From Verrucomicrobiia bacterium (lineage in GTDB: Bacteria; Verrucomicrobiota; Verrucomicrobiia; Limisphaerales; JADLHS01), in contig JAHCLO010000001.1 of the NCBI GenBank assembly GCA_026125285.1, forward strand, positions 310,001 to 374,000: a stretch of 64,000 nucleotides of DNA. The letters run 5' to 3'. Shown here one piece after another: positions 19,316 to 28,959 of the stretch. Under the pieces are notes generated by a model that saw nothing but the letters and a program-made list of their open reading frames with translations, did not search any database and was not told the origin of the DNA. Both the position numbers and the translations under genes were made by a program. How positions within the stretch are numbered: the first letter of the stretch is position 1; the number at the start of each line of letters is the position of its first letter.

Positions 19316-22300
19316 TCACTTCCTGAAATTCGCCGCGTTGGGCTTGCCCGCCGCCTCCAGGTAGGCGAGCAAATCCAGAATTTCCTCCCGGGTGAGACTG
19401 TTCAACAAGCCGCTTGGCATCGGGGACACGGTCGAAGGTTCGCGCCGCGCAATGTCGGCGAGGCGCACCTCCACCGTCGTTTCGGGCGCCAGCATGTTAG
19501 GCAGTACAATAATTCGTTCGGCGTTCTCGTCAGTGACCCGACCGGCCACATCGTCACCGTCTGTTTTGACGATCATGTAGTTCTGGTATTGATCGGACAC
19601 GACCTTCGAGGGTTCCAGCAGCGACTCGAGGAGGTCGCGGCGCGAATACTTGCTGGAGACGCCGGTCAACTCCGGCCCGACGGAGCCACCCTCGTTGCCG
19701 AAGCGATGGCACAGGATACATTGGGTGTCGTTGAACGCGTTCTTGCCGCTGAGGAAATCGCGCCCGCTCCCCACCTGATCCAGCGACGGTGCGAGTTCGT
19801 CCACCGTCCAATCCTTGACGAACGTCCGTTCCCTGGTCGGCTTCCACGGCGGGGTGTTGAGGTTTTCCTCGATGAGTGGCTGCAAGGCCGTGCGTTCGGC
19901 GCTGGTCAACGTGGCCAGCGCGTCCTTGCGGATGTTGACCAAGAACTTTGGATAACTCGCGCCGTCCGAGTAATCGCGTTCGACTTCCTTGAACCACTGC
20001 ACCAGTTCGGGCGAATGCCGTTCGGGTTTGCCGGAAGCGCGAGCGTGCGCAAACCAGGTGAAATACTTCCGGCGTTGCTCCAGCGTCCAACCTGACTTCA
20101 CGTTGCGCAGATGGAAAATGTAGTGTGCCTGCTCCTCGATCGTCGGTGCCTTCTCCAATAGTGCCAACGTCTTGGAAATGACATCGGGTGCGCCGAGGTA
20201 GATCAACAGTTGTGACAACTCGCGGTTTAGTGCTTCCGTCGGCGCGGGATAGACGGCGTTCAACTTCTCGATGGCGAGCGCGGTCATTTCCGGCGAGGGT
20301 CGGCCCTGGCGAATGAAGCTCAATGCAATCACCCGCAACTTCGCCAGCTTCTGTTCTTCGGTAAGCGAACTGAGCGGAAAATTCTTGAGCGCCGCGAGCA
20401 GGGCGTTCTGGGTTTCCCGTCCGCCGCAACGGGCCAGCGCGAGCAACGCGGTCAATCCGGCGTCAGGATTCGTTTCGGCAAGCGCGCGGTCTTTCCACAG
20501 ATTCACGTCCTGATGCTCGATGGCGATCCGCGCCGCATAACGAATGAAGCGATCGGAGCTGCTGAGGTGCGGCCAGGCAAAATCAATCGCGCGAGGATCG
20601 CTTTTCGCCTGGGAGGCTTCCAGCTTGCGGCGTAACTCGCGCGCTTTGGCGGCTGACTCTTCCTGAACACGATCATTAGGAGTAGGAGACAGGTGCGACG
20701 CCGGTCCTACATGGCTGACGCGATACAAACCTGACTGCGTCCTGCGTCCGCCGGTGATGAAATACATTGCGCCATCCTCGCCGAATTCCAGATCGCTTAC
20801 ATTGAGCGGCTTGCCCTTCACAAACGATTCATAAGTGCCGGTGTAACTCGCACCGTGCGGTTGGAGGTGAACGGCAAGGATCCGCCCATAGGACCAGTCC
20901 ATGGCAAACAAGGCCTTGCGATATTTGTCGGGATAATTGCCCTTCGTGCCGAACTTCACGCCCGTCGGCGAGCCGATGCCGATGTTGACCGTGGCGGGCA
21001 GGCTGTCGGGGTAATACTCGGGCCACTTGCCCGTGCCAGAGCGCCAGCCGTATTCACCACCGCTGATGCAATGGTTGATGCGCGTGGGCCGATACCACGG
21101 CATGCCCCAATCCCATTCCATGTCGCTGTCAAACGTGAAGATTTCGCCGTCGGCATTGAAATCGAAATCGTAGGAATTGCGGAAGCCGGCCAGCATCAGT
21201 TCCCACTTCTTGCCGTCGCGGTCTGTGCGGACGATATAACCGCCCGGAGCAAGAATTCCCACTGCATGACCGCCGGCGTCCCACTGCCTTGGCAAGAGCA
21301 AGTCCTCGTCGTAGTTCCGATGTGGCGAGTCCGGCGAGACACCGGCAGGAACTTTCGTGTGATTGCCGTTCATCACGTAGATCATGCCGTCCGGACCTTC
21401 CACAACCGCGTGATAACCGTGTTCGCCTTCGCCTTGAAACTTTTTCAGGAAGCGAACTTCGTTTGCGTCGAACTGGTCGTTGCGATTCTCGTCAATCAAC
21501 CGATAAAGCCCCGTGCCGTTTGGCCCGTGGCCATTCACATACAGGCTGTCGTGGGCGTAGCACAAGCCCATCGCCTGCTGCACCGGCGCAGGGATGGGTT
21601 CGATCTTTTCCACTTGGCCGTTGGGCCCCAACGTCACGCGCAACAACGGCTGATCGTCACGCTGGGGAGAAATGATGAGCCGGCCTTTGTCGTCCACTGT
21701 CATGCAAATCCAGGAACCTTCCTGCGGCGCCGCCGAGTGCAGCAACTGCACCTGAAAACCGGGCAGGACGGTGAGTGATTCCGCGGGTGTGGCGACGAGC
21801 GGTTTGAGCGGATCGCCCCAGGGCGGGTCGCCCAGCTTGCCGATCACTACCGCAGCAGCCCAGTCGGCGGAGGGTTGGAATTGGGTCGTGCGCCAGCCTG
21901 CCGTTTCCGTGTTGCCGGCCAACCAAGATGCATCGGTGACGACAACTTGTTGTTGACCGTCCGGCAAAGTCAGCGCCAGTTCCGCCAGCAGGGCTGCCGG
22001 ACCGCCTTCGTTCGCGGCGCGAACGGCAATGACGTTGGCGCCGGCTGTAATTTTTGCGGTGACATCGGTGTGCGTGGCCTGACTGTGGCTGCGCGATTCC
22101 AGACTGCGTTCGCCATTGACAAACACCTCCGCCCGGTTGTCCGCGGCGACGGACAGGATGGCTTTCTGCACACGACGTTCGACGCTAAAGACCTTTCGGA
22201 AGAAACGCACTTCCTTGTCGGCGGCCGCCCGTCCTTCGTTGGGATGCCAGATCCAGTTTGGCGACTGGGCGCCGACACTGGTCGCCATGAGCAGTGTGAA

Positions 22301-22351
22301 TAGGAACGATGGGAGAGCGCGGACGCTCGCGCGGCAGTTGATTGTCATCAT
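19316..22351 (-). CDS. PVC-type heme-binding dehydrogenase (beta-propeller plus cytochrome c)
   Basis: The protein has 1011 residues and is secreted (signal peptide about 1-28, ending SVGAQ). A galactose-binding-like domain comes first (about 30-155; NWIWHPNEGRAA, AEVFVNGE). Next is a glucose/sorbosone-dehydrogenase-like six-blade propeller (about 170-580), then a helical repeat region (about 600-850) and a mono-heme cytochrome c domain with CILCH at residue 878 and a PVC-specific C-terminus. Such proteins are abundant in Planctomycetes and Verrucomicrobia and are thought to oxidise sugars or other polyol substrates in the periplasm; the substrate is unknown. ATG 22351 (MMTINCR) is preferred over GTG 22366. 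It converges on the kelch gene. A remnant of a paralogue lies at 13548. Confidence 0.9.
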   Translation of the reverse strand: MMTINCRASVRALPSFLFTLLMATSVGAQSPNWIWHPNEGRAAADKEVRFFRKVFSVERRVQKAILSVAADNRAEVFVNGERSLESRSHSQATHTDVTAKITAGANVIAVRAANEGGPAALLAELALTLPDGQQQVVVTDASWLAGNTETAGWRTTQFQPSADWAAAVVIGKLGDPPWGDPLKPLVATPAESLTVLPGFQVQLLHSAAPQEGSWICMTVDDKGRLIISPQRDDQPLLRVTLGPNGQVEKIEPIPAPVQQAMGLCYAHDSLYVNGHGPNGTGLYRLIDENRNDQFDANEVRFLKKFQGEGEHGYHAVVEGPDGMIYVMNGNHTKVPAGVSPDSPHRNYDEDLLLPRQWDAGGHAVGILAPGGYIVRTDRDGKKWELMLAGFRNSYDFDFNADGEIFTFDSDMEWDWGMPWYRPTRINHCISGGEYGWRSGTGKWPEYYPDSLPATVNIGIGSPTGVKFGTKGNYPDKYRKALFAMDWSYGRILAVHLQPHGASYTGTYESFVKGKPLNVSDLEFGEDGAMYFITGGRRTQSGLYRVSHVGPASHLSPTPNDRVQEESAAKARELRRKLEASQAKSDPRAIDFAWPHLSSSDRFIRYAARIAIEHQDVNLWKDRALAETNPDAGLTALLALARCGGRETQNALLAALKNFPLSSLTEEQKLAKLRVIALSFIRQGRPSPEMTALAIEKLNAVYPAPTEALNRELSQLLIYLGAPDVISKTLALLEKAPTIEEQAHYIFHLRNVKSGWTLEQRRKYFTWFAHARASGKPERHSPELVQWFKEVERDYSDGASYPKFLVNIRKDALATLTSAERTALQPLIEENLNTPPWKPTRERTFVKDWTVDELAPSLDQVGSGRDFLSGKNAFNDTQCILCHRFGNEGGSVGPELTGVSSKYSRRDLLESLLEPSKVVSDQYQNYMIVKTDGDDVAGRVTDENAERIIVLPNMLAPETTVEVRLADIARREPSTVSPMPSGLLNSLTREEILDLLAYLEAAGKPNAANFRK

Positions 22352-22494
22352 GGATTTGGAAAGCACTTAAGCATCGGGTACGGCCGCCAACTTAGAGTGG
22401 TGCGCGCCTGAAGCAAGGCGTTTCTCAATGTTAACTCAATGTTATCCTTGGCTTGACCTGCTGCGATCTCAATGTGAAAGTCGCGTCCACGAGT

Positions 22495-23181
22495 ATGAAA
22501 ACCATCGCTCTTGGTCTCCTGGGTATCGCGACGCTGCTGCTCACCGAGTCCACCGTGCGGGCGCAACATTATTACAGCCCGCCGGAGGGTGCCGGTCTCT
22601 ATTTGCGCGCCGGCATTGGTGGCAGCATTCTCGAAGACGGCAAATTGACGGACTTCGGGGGCGCCGCCGACAACCGCATTGAATACGAGGTCGGTATCGT
22701 GGCGCAGGGCGCGGTGGGCTATGCGTTCAACCAATACGTCGCCACCGAACTGGAATTCGGATTCATCGGGGCAAAGATAGACTCGGTGTCGGGACTGTTC
22801 ACCGATGACACCTATCTTTACAACGTGCCCATGATCGCCAACGTGGTGTTTTCATTTCCGATTCCTGATACGTTCGTTGTGCCTTATGTCGGCGTGGGGG
22901 CTGGGGGCGCGGTGACGGTTTTTGACACTGATGGTTTCGGGGACAATTCGGTAATGTTGTTCGGGAACGATTCGGACGTGGTGTTTGCCTGGCAGGCGTT
23001 CGCCGGGTTGCGTTTTGAATTGAACGAACACATCTCGCTGGGGATCGGCTACAAGTACTTTGCGGCCGACGATGCGTCGTTTAAGTATCGTCCCGCCTTT
23101 CAGGGTGATCCGGACCTCAAGCTGGGTCTGGAAGGGGTAAAGGCTCATTCGCTGTTCATCACTTTTCAGATCCGATTCTGA
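22495..23181 (+). CDS. Outer-membrane beta-barrel protein (OmpA/porin-like)
   Basis: The protein has 228 residues: signal peptide (about 1-24, ending TVRAQ), then a small eight-strand-like barrel with alternating hydrophobic residues ([34 protein letters not shown]) and a C-terminal outer-membrane signature ending in phenylalanine (LFITFQIRF). No peptidoglycan-binding domain follows. The start at ATG 22495 (MKTIALG) fits the signal peptide; the frame opens 42 bases earlier. It is divergent from the PVC dehydrogenase. Confidence 0.85.
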   Translation: MKTIALGLLGIATLLLTESTVRAQHYYSPPEGAGLYLRAGIGGSILEDGKLTDFGGAADNRIEYEVGIVAQGAVGYAFNQYVATELEFGFIGAKIDSVSGLFTDDTYLYNVPMIANVVFSFPIPDTFVVPYVGVGAGGAVTVFDTDGFGDNSVMLFGNDSDVVFAWQAFAGLRFELNEHISLGIGYKYFAADDASFKYRPAFQGDPDLKLGLEGVKAHSLFITFQIRF

Positions 23182-23263
23182 GCGGCACGGGCGGCGGTTG
23201 GAAATGCCGCGGGCGGAGCCTCCGTTCTCGACAACGCTCCGGGTTCCCGCCAGATTCTCGTCC

Positions 23264-24052
23264 GTGGCTTTCCTCAATCAACCTTTGATCATTGCCGGTC
23301 GGACGTTTCATTCGCGGCTGATTCTTGGCACGGGCAAGTTCTCGTCGCCGGACGCGATGCGCGACGCGCTGGTGGCGAGCGGCACCGAAATGGTCACCGT
23401 GGCCTTACGCCGCGCGGATTTGACCGGCAAGAAGGACCCATTTGCCAACATCCTGGAATTCGTGGACCCGGATAGATATTTGCTGCTGCCCAATACCAGT
23501 GGCGCCCGGAACGCCGATGAAGCTGTGCGTCTCGCGCGCCTGGCGGTCGCCGCCGGATTGCCGAAGTGGGTGAAACTGGAAATCCATCCGGATCCGCGTT
23601 ACCTGCTGCCCGATCCCGTGGAGACATTCCTCGCCGCGGAAAGGCTCGTGAACGAGGGCTTCACGGTGCTGCCGTATATCAATGCCGATCCAGTGCTGGC
23701 CAAGCGTTTGCAGGACGTCGGCACGGCGACGGTGATGCCGCTGGGTTCGCCCATTGGCTCGAATCGCGGCATCCAAACCCGGGACCAGATTCGCATTATT
23801 ATCGAACAAGCATCCGTGCCCGTTGTGGTGGATGCCGGTTTGGGGGCGCCGAGTCACGCGGCGGAAGCCTTGGAGTTGGGCGCGGATGCGGTGCTGGTGA
23901 ACACCGCGATAGCCGTGGCGAGTGATCCGAACCGCATGGCGGTCGCCTTCAAGCTGGCGGTGGAAGCCGGTCGCGCGGCGTTTGAATCCGGCCTGGCGAC
24001 GCAGCAGGAAACGGCCAGTGCGACCAGCCCGCTCACGGCGTTCCTCGATTGA
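23264..24052 (+). CDS. thiG: Thiazole synthase ThiG
   Basis: The protein has 262 residues and forms the thiazole phosphate moiety of thiamine from deoxyxylulose phosphate, dehydroglycine and ThiS thiocarboxylate. Family signatures are all present: LILGTGKF near the start, [15 protein letters not shown], the Schiff-base lysine in KWVKLEI (K104), VLPYINADP, the phosphate loop [13 protein letters not shown] and the glycine-rich [16 protein letters not shown] at 23264 (read MAFLNQPL) gives the usual length; ATG 23204 would add about 20 residues of poor quality. No thiS, thiH/thiO or TPP riboswitch-like sequence is seen nearby, so it stands apart from other thiamine genes. Confidence 0.93.
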   Translation: MAFLNQPLIIAGRTFHSRLILGTGKFSSPDAMRDALVASGTEMVTVALRRADLTGKKDPFANILEFVDPDRYLLLPNTSGARNADEAVRLARLAVAAGLPKWVKLEIHPDPRYLLPDPVETFLAAERLVNEGFTVLPYINADPVLAKRLQDVGTATVMPLGSPIGSNRGIQTRDQIRIIIEQASVPVVVDAGLGAPSHAAEALELGADAVLVNTAIAVASDPNRMAVAFKLAVEAGRAAFESGLATQQETASATSPLTAFLD

Positions 24053-24079
24053 CGGCGCGGCTGTCATCGTCACGTCACC

Positions 24080-24811
24080 GTGCTTCTTGCCTTCCACAAA
24101 CCGCATGGAGTGCTCTCGCAATTTACGCCGGACGGCTCCCCGCATCGCACACTCGCGGAATTTGGTTTTCCGAAAAACGTGTATCCGATTGGCCGGCTCG
24201 ATGCGGATTCGGAGGGACTGCTATTGCTGAGTGATGAAGCGGACTTGAATCAACGCCTGCTCCATCCACGCCACGCGCATGAACGGGAGTATTGGGTGCA
24301 GATCGAACGCATCCCCGCGCCTGCAACACTGCAAAAGCTGTCTGAGGGCGTGGAGGTTCGGGGAAAGATGACTTTGCCTTGTCGCGTGTGGTTCTTGGAT
24401 CCGCAACCGCAGGTGCGGCCTGAACGTGCCCCATCCAGACTGGCCGATGTCCTCAGTTCGCAAAGTCTTTCTCTGCTGACCGCAAGCCAGCTTCCTTGCG
24501 AGTCAAACCGCCAGTCTCCTCTCCGGCCTGTTGGGGTCGAGAGGCGAATTACGGCGAACCCTGGCGATCGTCAACTTTCCTTGCCGCCGCGCGACCCGCC
24601 CATCCGTTTTCGCAAGAATGTGCCTACGTGCTGGATTGGGCTGGAATTGACCGAGGGCAAGAACCGCCAAGTGCGGCGCATGACTGCGGCCATCGGTCAT
24701 CCAACCTTGCGGTTGGTCCGGGTCCGAATCGGCGAGTTCTGGCTGGGTGATCTTGGGCCGGGTTGCTGGAAAGAACTGAGTGTGAGGGATCGCGCCGCCG
24801 TTAGGTCGTGA
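24080..24811 (+). CDS. 23S rRNA pseudouridine synthase, RluE/RsuA type, with a large insert
   Basis: The protein has 243 residues. The catalytic motif GRLDADSEGLLLL with its Asp is intact, and the C-terminal part (PPIRFRKNVPTCWI, EGKNRQVRRMTAAIGHPTLRL) is very close to RluE, which modifies U2457 of 23S rRNA. RluE proteins here normally run from the WFLDP strand directly into PPIRFRK. In this gene about 55 residues (about 114-170, DNA about 24419-24590) are inserted, rich in Ser, Pro and Arg and without family match. GTG 24080 is the start (read MLLAFHKPHGVL); there is no S4 domain, as in RluE. The gene is 27 bases downstream of thiG. Confidence 0.85.
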   Translation: MLLAFHKPHGVLSQFTPDGSPHRTLAEFGFPKNVYPIGRLDADSEGLLLLSDEADLNQRLLHPRHAHEREYWVQIERIPAPATLQKLSEGVEVRGKMTLPCRVWFLDPQPQVRPERAPSRLADVLSSQSLSLLTASQLPCESNRQSPLRPVGVERRITANPGDRQLSLPPRDPPIRFRKNVPTCWIGLELTEGKNRQVRRMTAAIGHPTLRLVRVRIGEFWLGDLGPGCWKELSVRDRAAVRS

Positions 24812-24881
24812 GACTGAGAGAGGGCTGCCGCAACAAAGTTCCAATTGCCGGGGCACGCGCGGCGCGCTAGGCTCGCGGCCC

Positions 24882-26171
24882 ATGCCTCAGACAACCCGAA
24901 GCAGCCTTGGCCCTTCCATCATCATTGCCGCTGCGGTGGTCGGCACGGGCGAACTGGTGGTGGCCCCGCGTCTGGGCGCCACGGTGGGCTTGAGCGCGTT
25001 GTGGCTGATTGTGCTCGGTTGCGTCATTAAAGTCTTCATCCAGGAGGAAATCGGTCGCCACACCATCCTTACGGGAGAAACCACGTTAGCCGCTTTCAAC
25101 CGTGTGCCTGGGCGGATTGGGCCCATGTCCTGGGCGGTGTGGTGTTGGTTGCCGCTGCTCTTTGGCGGAACGTTGTCCATGGGTGGAGTGCTGGCGGCAG
25201 CCGTGCAGGCGTTGCACTTGATGCACGTGCCGCTGCAGGGCTGGCTGCTGGCCGCCATGGTGATCGTCACAACCGGAGCGGTGCTGATCGCGGGCCGCTA
25301 TGGGTTGATTGAAAAATCGTCGGCCCTCATGGTGGCGGCCTTTACCGCCATGACCGTGGTGGCACTGGTGTTGTTGCAGAGCACGGAATTCAAAGTTTCT
25401 TTCGATCAAATCCTGGGCGGGCTGCAATTCAAAATGCCGGAGAGCGGTTTTGCCGATGCCGTGGCGGTGTTCGGCGTGACCGGGATCGGCACTTCGGAAC
25501 TGGTGTTCTACGCCTACTGGTGTCTGGAGAAGGGTTACGCCAATGACCTCGGGTCGGGTACGCCGCGTGATCCAGTCGTGCTGGCGGCCCGCATTCGCGG
25601 GATGCGCCTGGACATCGCGGTGGCATTGGTGGTGTACACTTTCTCCACCATCGCGTTCTTCATTCTGGGCGCAACCATACTGCACGGGGCGAAAGACGTG
25701 CCGCAGGGCATGGACATGATCCGGACCCTTTCGCAGATGTACACCAAGACCTTTGGTCCCTGGGTGTTTTACCTGTTCGTGATCGGCGCGTTCATCGTGC
25801 TGTATTCCACATTCTTTGTCGCGATGGCGACGTGGTCGCGGATGATTGCCGACAATTTGCGGTTGCTGTCGCGCGAGGGCACGAAGTTCAACCCGCGGCG
25901 GGCGACCAACTGGATCATCGGCGTTCTCTCCGTGCTCTATCTGGTGCTGTTCGTTTCCTTCAAGCAAACCCCGCAGTGGCTGATCGTGAGCGGGGCAGCG
26001 ATTCAAACCCTGTTGCTGCCCGTGTTCGCCATCGCGGTGCTGATCATCCGTCGTCAACGCCGGGATGAATTCCGTCCGGGCCGCTGGTACGACGTAGTCT
26101 TGTATCTGACGGTTGCGATCATCACCGGCGCGGCGCTCTACAGTGTTTGGGGTTTGATCCCGAAGCCGTGA
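24882..26171 (+). CDS. Nramp-related membrane transporter
   Basis: The protein has 429 residues and about eleven membrane segments. It matches the Nramp superfamily by overall length and helix pattern, but the TM1 motif DPGN, which binds divalent metal in true Nramp proteins, reads GTGE (AVVGTGELVVAPRLGA). The TM6 MPH motif is replaced by GVTGIGTSELVFYAYW. It therefore belongs to the Nramp-related proteins found in Planctomycetes/Verrucomicrobia, for which manganese or iron transport cannot be assumed. ATG 24882 is a clear start. It lies 70 bases after the pseudouridine synthase gene, on the same strand. Confidence 0.8.
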   Translation: MPQTTRSSLGPSIIIAAAVVGTGELVVAPRLGATVGLSALWLIVLGCVIKVFIQEEIGRHTILTGETTLAAFNRVPGRIGPMSWAVWCWLPLLFGGTLSMGGVLAAAVQALHLMHVPLQGWLLAAMVIVTTGAVLIAGRYGLIEKSSALMVAAFTAMTVVALVLLQSTEFKVSFDQILGGLQFKMPESGFADAVAVFGVTGIGTSELVFYAYWCLEKGYANDLGSGTPRDPVVLAARIRGMRLDIAVALVVYTFSTIAFFILGATILHGAKDVPQGMDMIRTLSQMYTKTFGPWVFYLFVIGAFIVLYSTFFVAMATWSRMIADNLRLLSREGTKFNPRRATNWIIGVLSVLYLVLFVSFKQTPQWLIVSGAAIQTLLLPVFAIAVLIIRRQRRDEFRPGRWYDVVLYLTVAIITGAALYSVWGLIPKP

Positions 26172-26302
26172 AGCAGACTTTTCTCCTCCACGAAAGCTCT
26201 GGCCCCGAGTTTACCCGTTTGAATTCCGCTGACAATTCCTCACCCAGGAGCCAGCCGCAGACGCCTTGCTTCGATGGGAATTGCCGGGTTAAGCTGCCGC
26301 GC

Positions 26303-27496
26303 ATGCAACCAACCCTGATTGTCAGCCTTGCCTTCGCCACCGCGCTCCCGGCATTTGGTGATGCGCCGAAACTGCCCGGTGTCGGTGCCACCCTGCAGGC
26401 AGCGGTCACCCAGAACGAAATTGCCGGAGCGGTTACGGTCGTCGTCACCCAGGACAAAACCCTGCATCTGGAGTCCACGGGCCACGCGGATCTTGCCACC
26501 CGGCGACCGATGACGCCGGACACTTTGTTTTGGATTGCCTCGATGACCAAGCCGGTCACCGGCGTCGCGATCCTGATGCTGCAAGACGAAGGCAAACTCA
26601 ACGTCGCCGATCCCGTCGCGAAATATCTGCCCGAGTTTGCGCATCTGAAAACGCCCTCTGGCAAGCCCGCCAACCTGACCCTCACGCAAATCCTCACCCA
26701 CACCTCCGGCCTCGGCGAAGCCGGCGGCGACGCGGCGCGTCAGGCCAAAACACTTGCCGACCTGGTTCCCCTTTGGCTCGCCGCCCCGATGCAATTCGAG
26801 CCCGGCGCGATATGGCAATACTGCCAGAGCGGCATCAACGCCGCCGGCCGCATCGTCGAAGTTGTGAGCGGCATGACCTTCGATACTTTCCTGCAACAGC
26901 GAGTTTTCGATCCGCTTGGGATGTCAAACACCACGTTTTATCCCACCGCCGAGCAACGCGCCCGTCTGGTCACTGCCTACGCGAAGAACCGCAACTCCGG
27001 CACACTTGGGCCCGTCCCGCCACGGCCGGAGTTCGGTCCGCGCGACCGTCCGCCCCAGGGCAATGGCGGACTCTATTCCACCGCACCGGACTACGCGCGG
27101 TTCTGTCAAATGCTGCTCAACGGTGGCTCGCTCGAAGGTCGGCGCTACCTGAGTACCGCGGCGCTGAAACTTCTGTCCACGCCGCAAACCGGCGATCTGC
27201 CCACGGGATTTTTCCAGAACGACACCTATGGAAATCGCGGCCTGAACTACGGGTGGGGCATCGGCACCTGCGTTCTGCGCACCCCGCACGAAGGTGTGGC
27301 GGAGATGCTGTCGCCCGGCAGCTACGGACACGGCGGCGCGTGGGGCACGCAAGCGTGGATTGATCCCGTCAAAGGCGTCGCGTACGTCCTGATGGTGCAG
27401 CGTTCCAACTTTCCCAATAGCGACGCCAGCGACGTCCGCCGCGAATTTCAGAAAGCCGCCGCGAGCGCGTTGGCGCAGGGCAATGTGAGACCGTAA
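26303..27496 (+). CDS. Secreted serine hydrolase of the beta-lactamase class C/esterase family
   Basis: The protein has 397 residues, with a signal peptide of about 20 residues (LIVSLAFATALPAFGDA). The nucleophile motif SMTK is at 80-83. The tyrosine motif reads YCQ (Y173) rather than YAN/YSN, and the third motif is HGG in YGHGGAWGT. This pattern fits family VIII esterases and DD-peptidase-like hydrolases better than true AmpC lactamases. ATG 26303 was chosen for the signal peptide; the frame extends 156 bases upstream, overlapping the transporter gene, but that part is not coding-like. The substrate is unknown. Confidence 0.85.
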   Translation: MQPTLIVSLAFATALPAFGDAPKLPGVGATLQAAVTQNEIAGAVTVVVTQDKTLHLESTGHADLATRRPMTPDTLFWIASMTKPVTGVAILMLQDEGKLNVADPVAKYLPEFAHLKTPSGKPANLTLTQILTHTSGLGEAGGDAARQAKTLADLVPLWLAAPMQFEPGAIWQYCQSGINAAGRIVEVVSGMTFDTFLQQRVFDPLGMSNTTFYPTAEQRARLVTAYAKNRNSGTLGPVPPRPEFGPRDRPPQGNGGLYSTAPDYARFCQMLLNGGSLEGRRYLSTAALKLLSTPQTGDLPTGFFQNDTYGNRGLNYGWGIGTCVLRTPHEGVAEMLSPGSYGHGGAWGTQAWIDPVKGVAYVLMVQRSNFPNSDASDVRREFQKAAASALAQGNVRP

Positions 27497-27600
27497 GTCC
27501 CAACGGCCAAAAACCACCGGGCGTTGTCAATCGCGCGCTTCAGCCAGCCAAGCACCGCCATCCAGCGGACCTCGCCCTGGACATTCCAGATCACCAGCAT

Positions 27601-27631
27601 GCGTAGGACAGTCGCCACGCCTGTCCTACGC
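27601..27631. repeat. Short perfect hairpin, GCGTAGGACAG arms
   Basis: Arms of 11 bases (27601-27611 and 27621-27631) enclose a 9-base loop. The core (TAGGACAG...CTGTCCTA) is like the palindromes seen elsewhere in the window. It lies in the 270-base gap before the secretion cluster, in which I see no gene. Confidence 0.75.
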
Positions 27632-27768
27632 GCCTACTGCAACTCGCGCGTCCGCTGCTGAATCGCCGGGCTGGCGTCTGCGCTTCAATGCAACATTCCA
27701 AACTCGAAAACCAACGCGGCATGGCGTGAGTAATTGCGTCTGGACTTGTCACAGTCTCCAGCGAGATC

Positions 27769-28905
27769 ATGCGCAACCAGGTTTCTATTTTGCACAAGCC
27801 GACCACCAATCAGGTCCCGCAGACCGGCTTCGCAGACCGCGCCGCGCCGGAAGTGCTGGAACGCCTGATCCGCCAGGCCGAGGCGGCGGGCGCTAGTGAC
27901 ATCCATTTGCATCAGCGCGGCCAAGTTGCCGACGTGAGTTTCCGGCTCGATGGAGTCATGACGCCAGCCCAGGAATTGGCGGGCGATGTTGCCGAACGTG
28001 TCTGCGGGCGGATCAAGTATCTGGCCCGCCTCAAGACCTACCAGGAATCCCTGCCGCAGGACGGGCGAATTGATCGAAAGGATGTCGGCGCACAGAACGA
28101 CCTTCGCGTGGCGACTTACCCAACGGTGACGGGCGAAAAAACTGTGCTGCGCCTTTTCCATTCGTCGGGTGTCAAGTCGTTGGGTGAATTGGAATTGCCG
28201 GCGGATGCGGTCGCCGAATTGGAGCGGTTTCTCCGACAAACGAGCGGTTTGCTGCTGCTCACCGGTCCGGCGGGCAGCGGGAAGACGACGACCATTTATG
28301 CCTGCCTGCGGCAACTCGCGGAAGCAGGCGGGCGTCACGTGATCACGGTGGAGGACCCGGCAGAACAGATCGTGCCGGGCATCATGCAAACGGAGGTGAA
28401 TGAGGCGCGGGGTCTGGATTTCGCCAAGGCCGCCCGGCATTTGTTGCGGCAGGACCCACAGGTGCTCGTGCTCGGCGAAATTCGCGACGAGGAGACGGCG
28501 AACCTTGCCGTGCGGGCGGCCCTCACGGGCCATCTCGTGATTTCGACGTTGCACGCTGGTTCCTGCAAAGGGGTGCTCGAACGCTTGTTGGTGCTGTGCC
28601 ACGATCATTCCGCAGTGGCTTCGTCCGTGGAATTGGTATTGAACCAGCGTCTGCTGCGCCGCTTGTGCGGCGAGTGCCTGGGGAAAGGCTGTTCGGTCTG
28701 CTTGAACACGGGCTATCGCGGGCGTCTCCCGCTTGTGGAGTGGCTGCGGGTCAGTGACGCAATGCGGCGTCGGCTCGCCGCCAGAGAACTGGAGGGGATG
28801 GCAGCCCAGCCAGCGCTGGCGGAACGGGCGCGGCAGTTGATCGAAGCCGGGCAGACGAACCAGGCGGAACAGAACCGGGTGCTGGGATTTGCGTCGGCAG
28901 CGTGA
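27769..28905 (+). CDS. Short GspE/PilB-like secretion ATPase
   Basis: The protein has 378 residues, against about 500-570 for usual GspE/PilB. It lacks the N-terminal GspE_N domain and begins near the ATPase N-domain (IRQAEAAGASDIHLHQRG). Walker A (GPAGSGKT, 166-173), Asp box (ITVEDPAEQI), Walker B (VLVLGEIRDEETA) and His box (STLHAG) are intact, as is a tetracysteine zinc site (C300, C303, C308, C311) typical of assembly ATPases rather than PilT. It should power pseudopilus assembly. The first gene of a six-gene cluster; GspF follows after 54 bases. Start ATG 27769. Confidence 0.88.
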   Translation: MRNQVSILHKPTTNQVPQTGFADRAAPEVLERLIRQAEAAGASDIHLHQRGQVADVSFRLDGVMTPAQELAGDVAERVCGRIKYLARLKTYQESLPQDGRIDRKDVGAQNDLRVATYPTVTGEKTVLRLFHSSGVKSLGELELPADAVAELERFLRQTSGLLLLTGPAGSGKTTTIYACLRQLAEAGGRHVITVEDPAEQIVPGIMQTEVNEARGLDFAKAARHLLRQDPQVLVLGEIRDEETANLAVRAALTGHLVISTLHAGSCKGVLERLLVLCHDHSAVASSVELVLNQRLLRRLCGECLGKGCSVCLNTGYRGRLPLVEWLRVSDAMRRRLAARELEGMAAQPALAERARQLIEAGQTNQAEQNRVLGFASAA

Positions 28906-28959
28906 CGATTCTTCGTCAGCTCGGTCAAATGTTTGAGCGATGGACAACGGATCGAGTTT

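Noticed and set aside
23182..23263. TPP riboswitch upstream of thiG
   Set aside because: The 82 bases before the start do not show the conserved THI-box elements and the upstream gene ends too close.
26303..27496. Antibiotic-resistance beta-lactamase
   Set aside because: SxxK is present, but the second motif is YCQ and the third HGG, which point to an esterase/peptidase-like member; no lactamase regulator is nearby.
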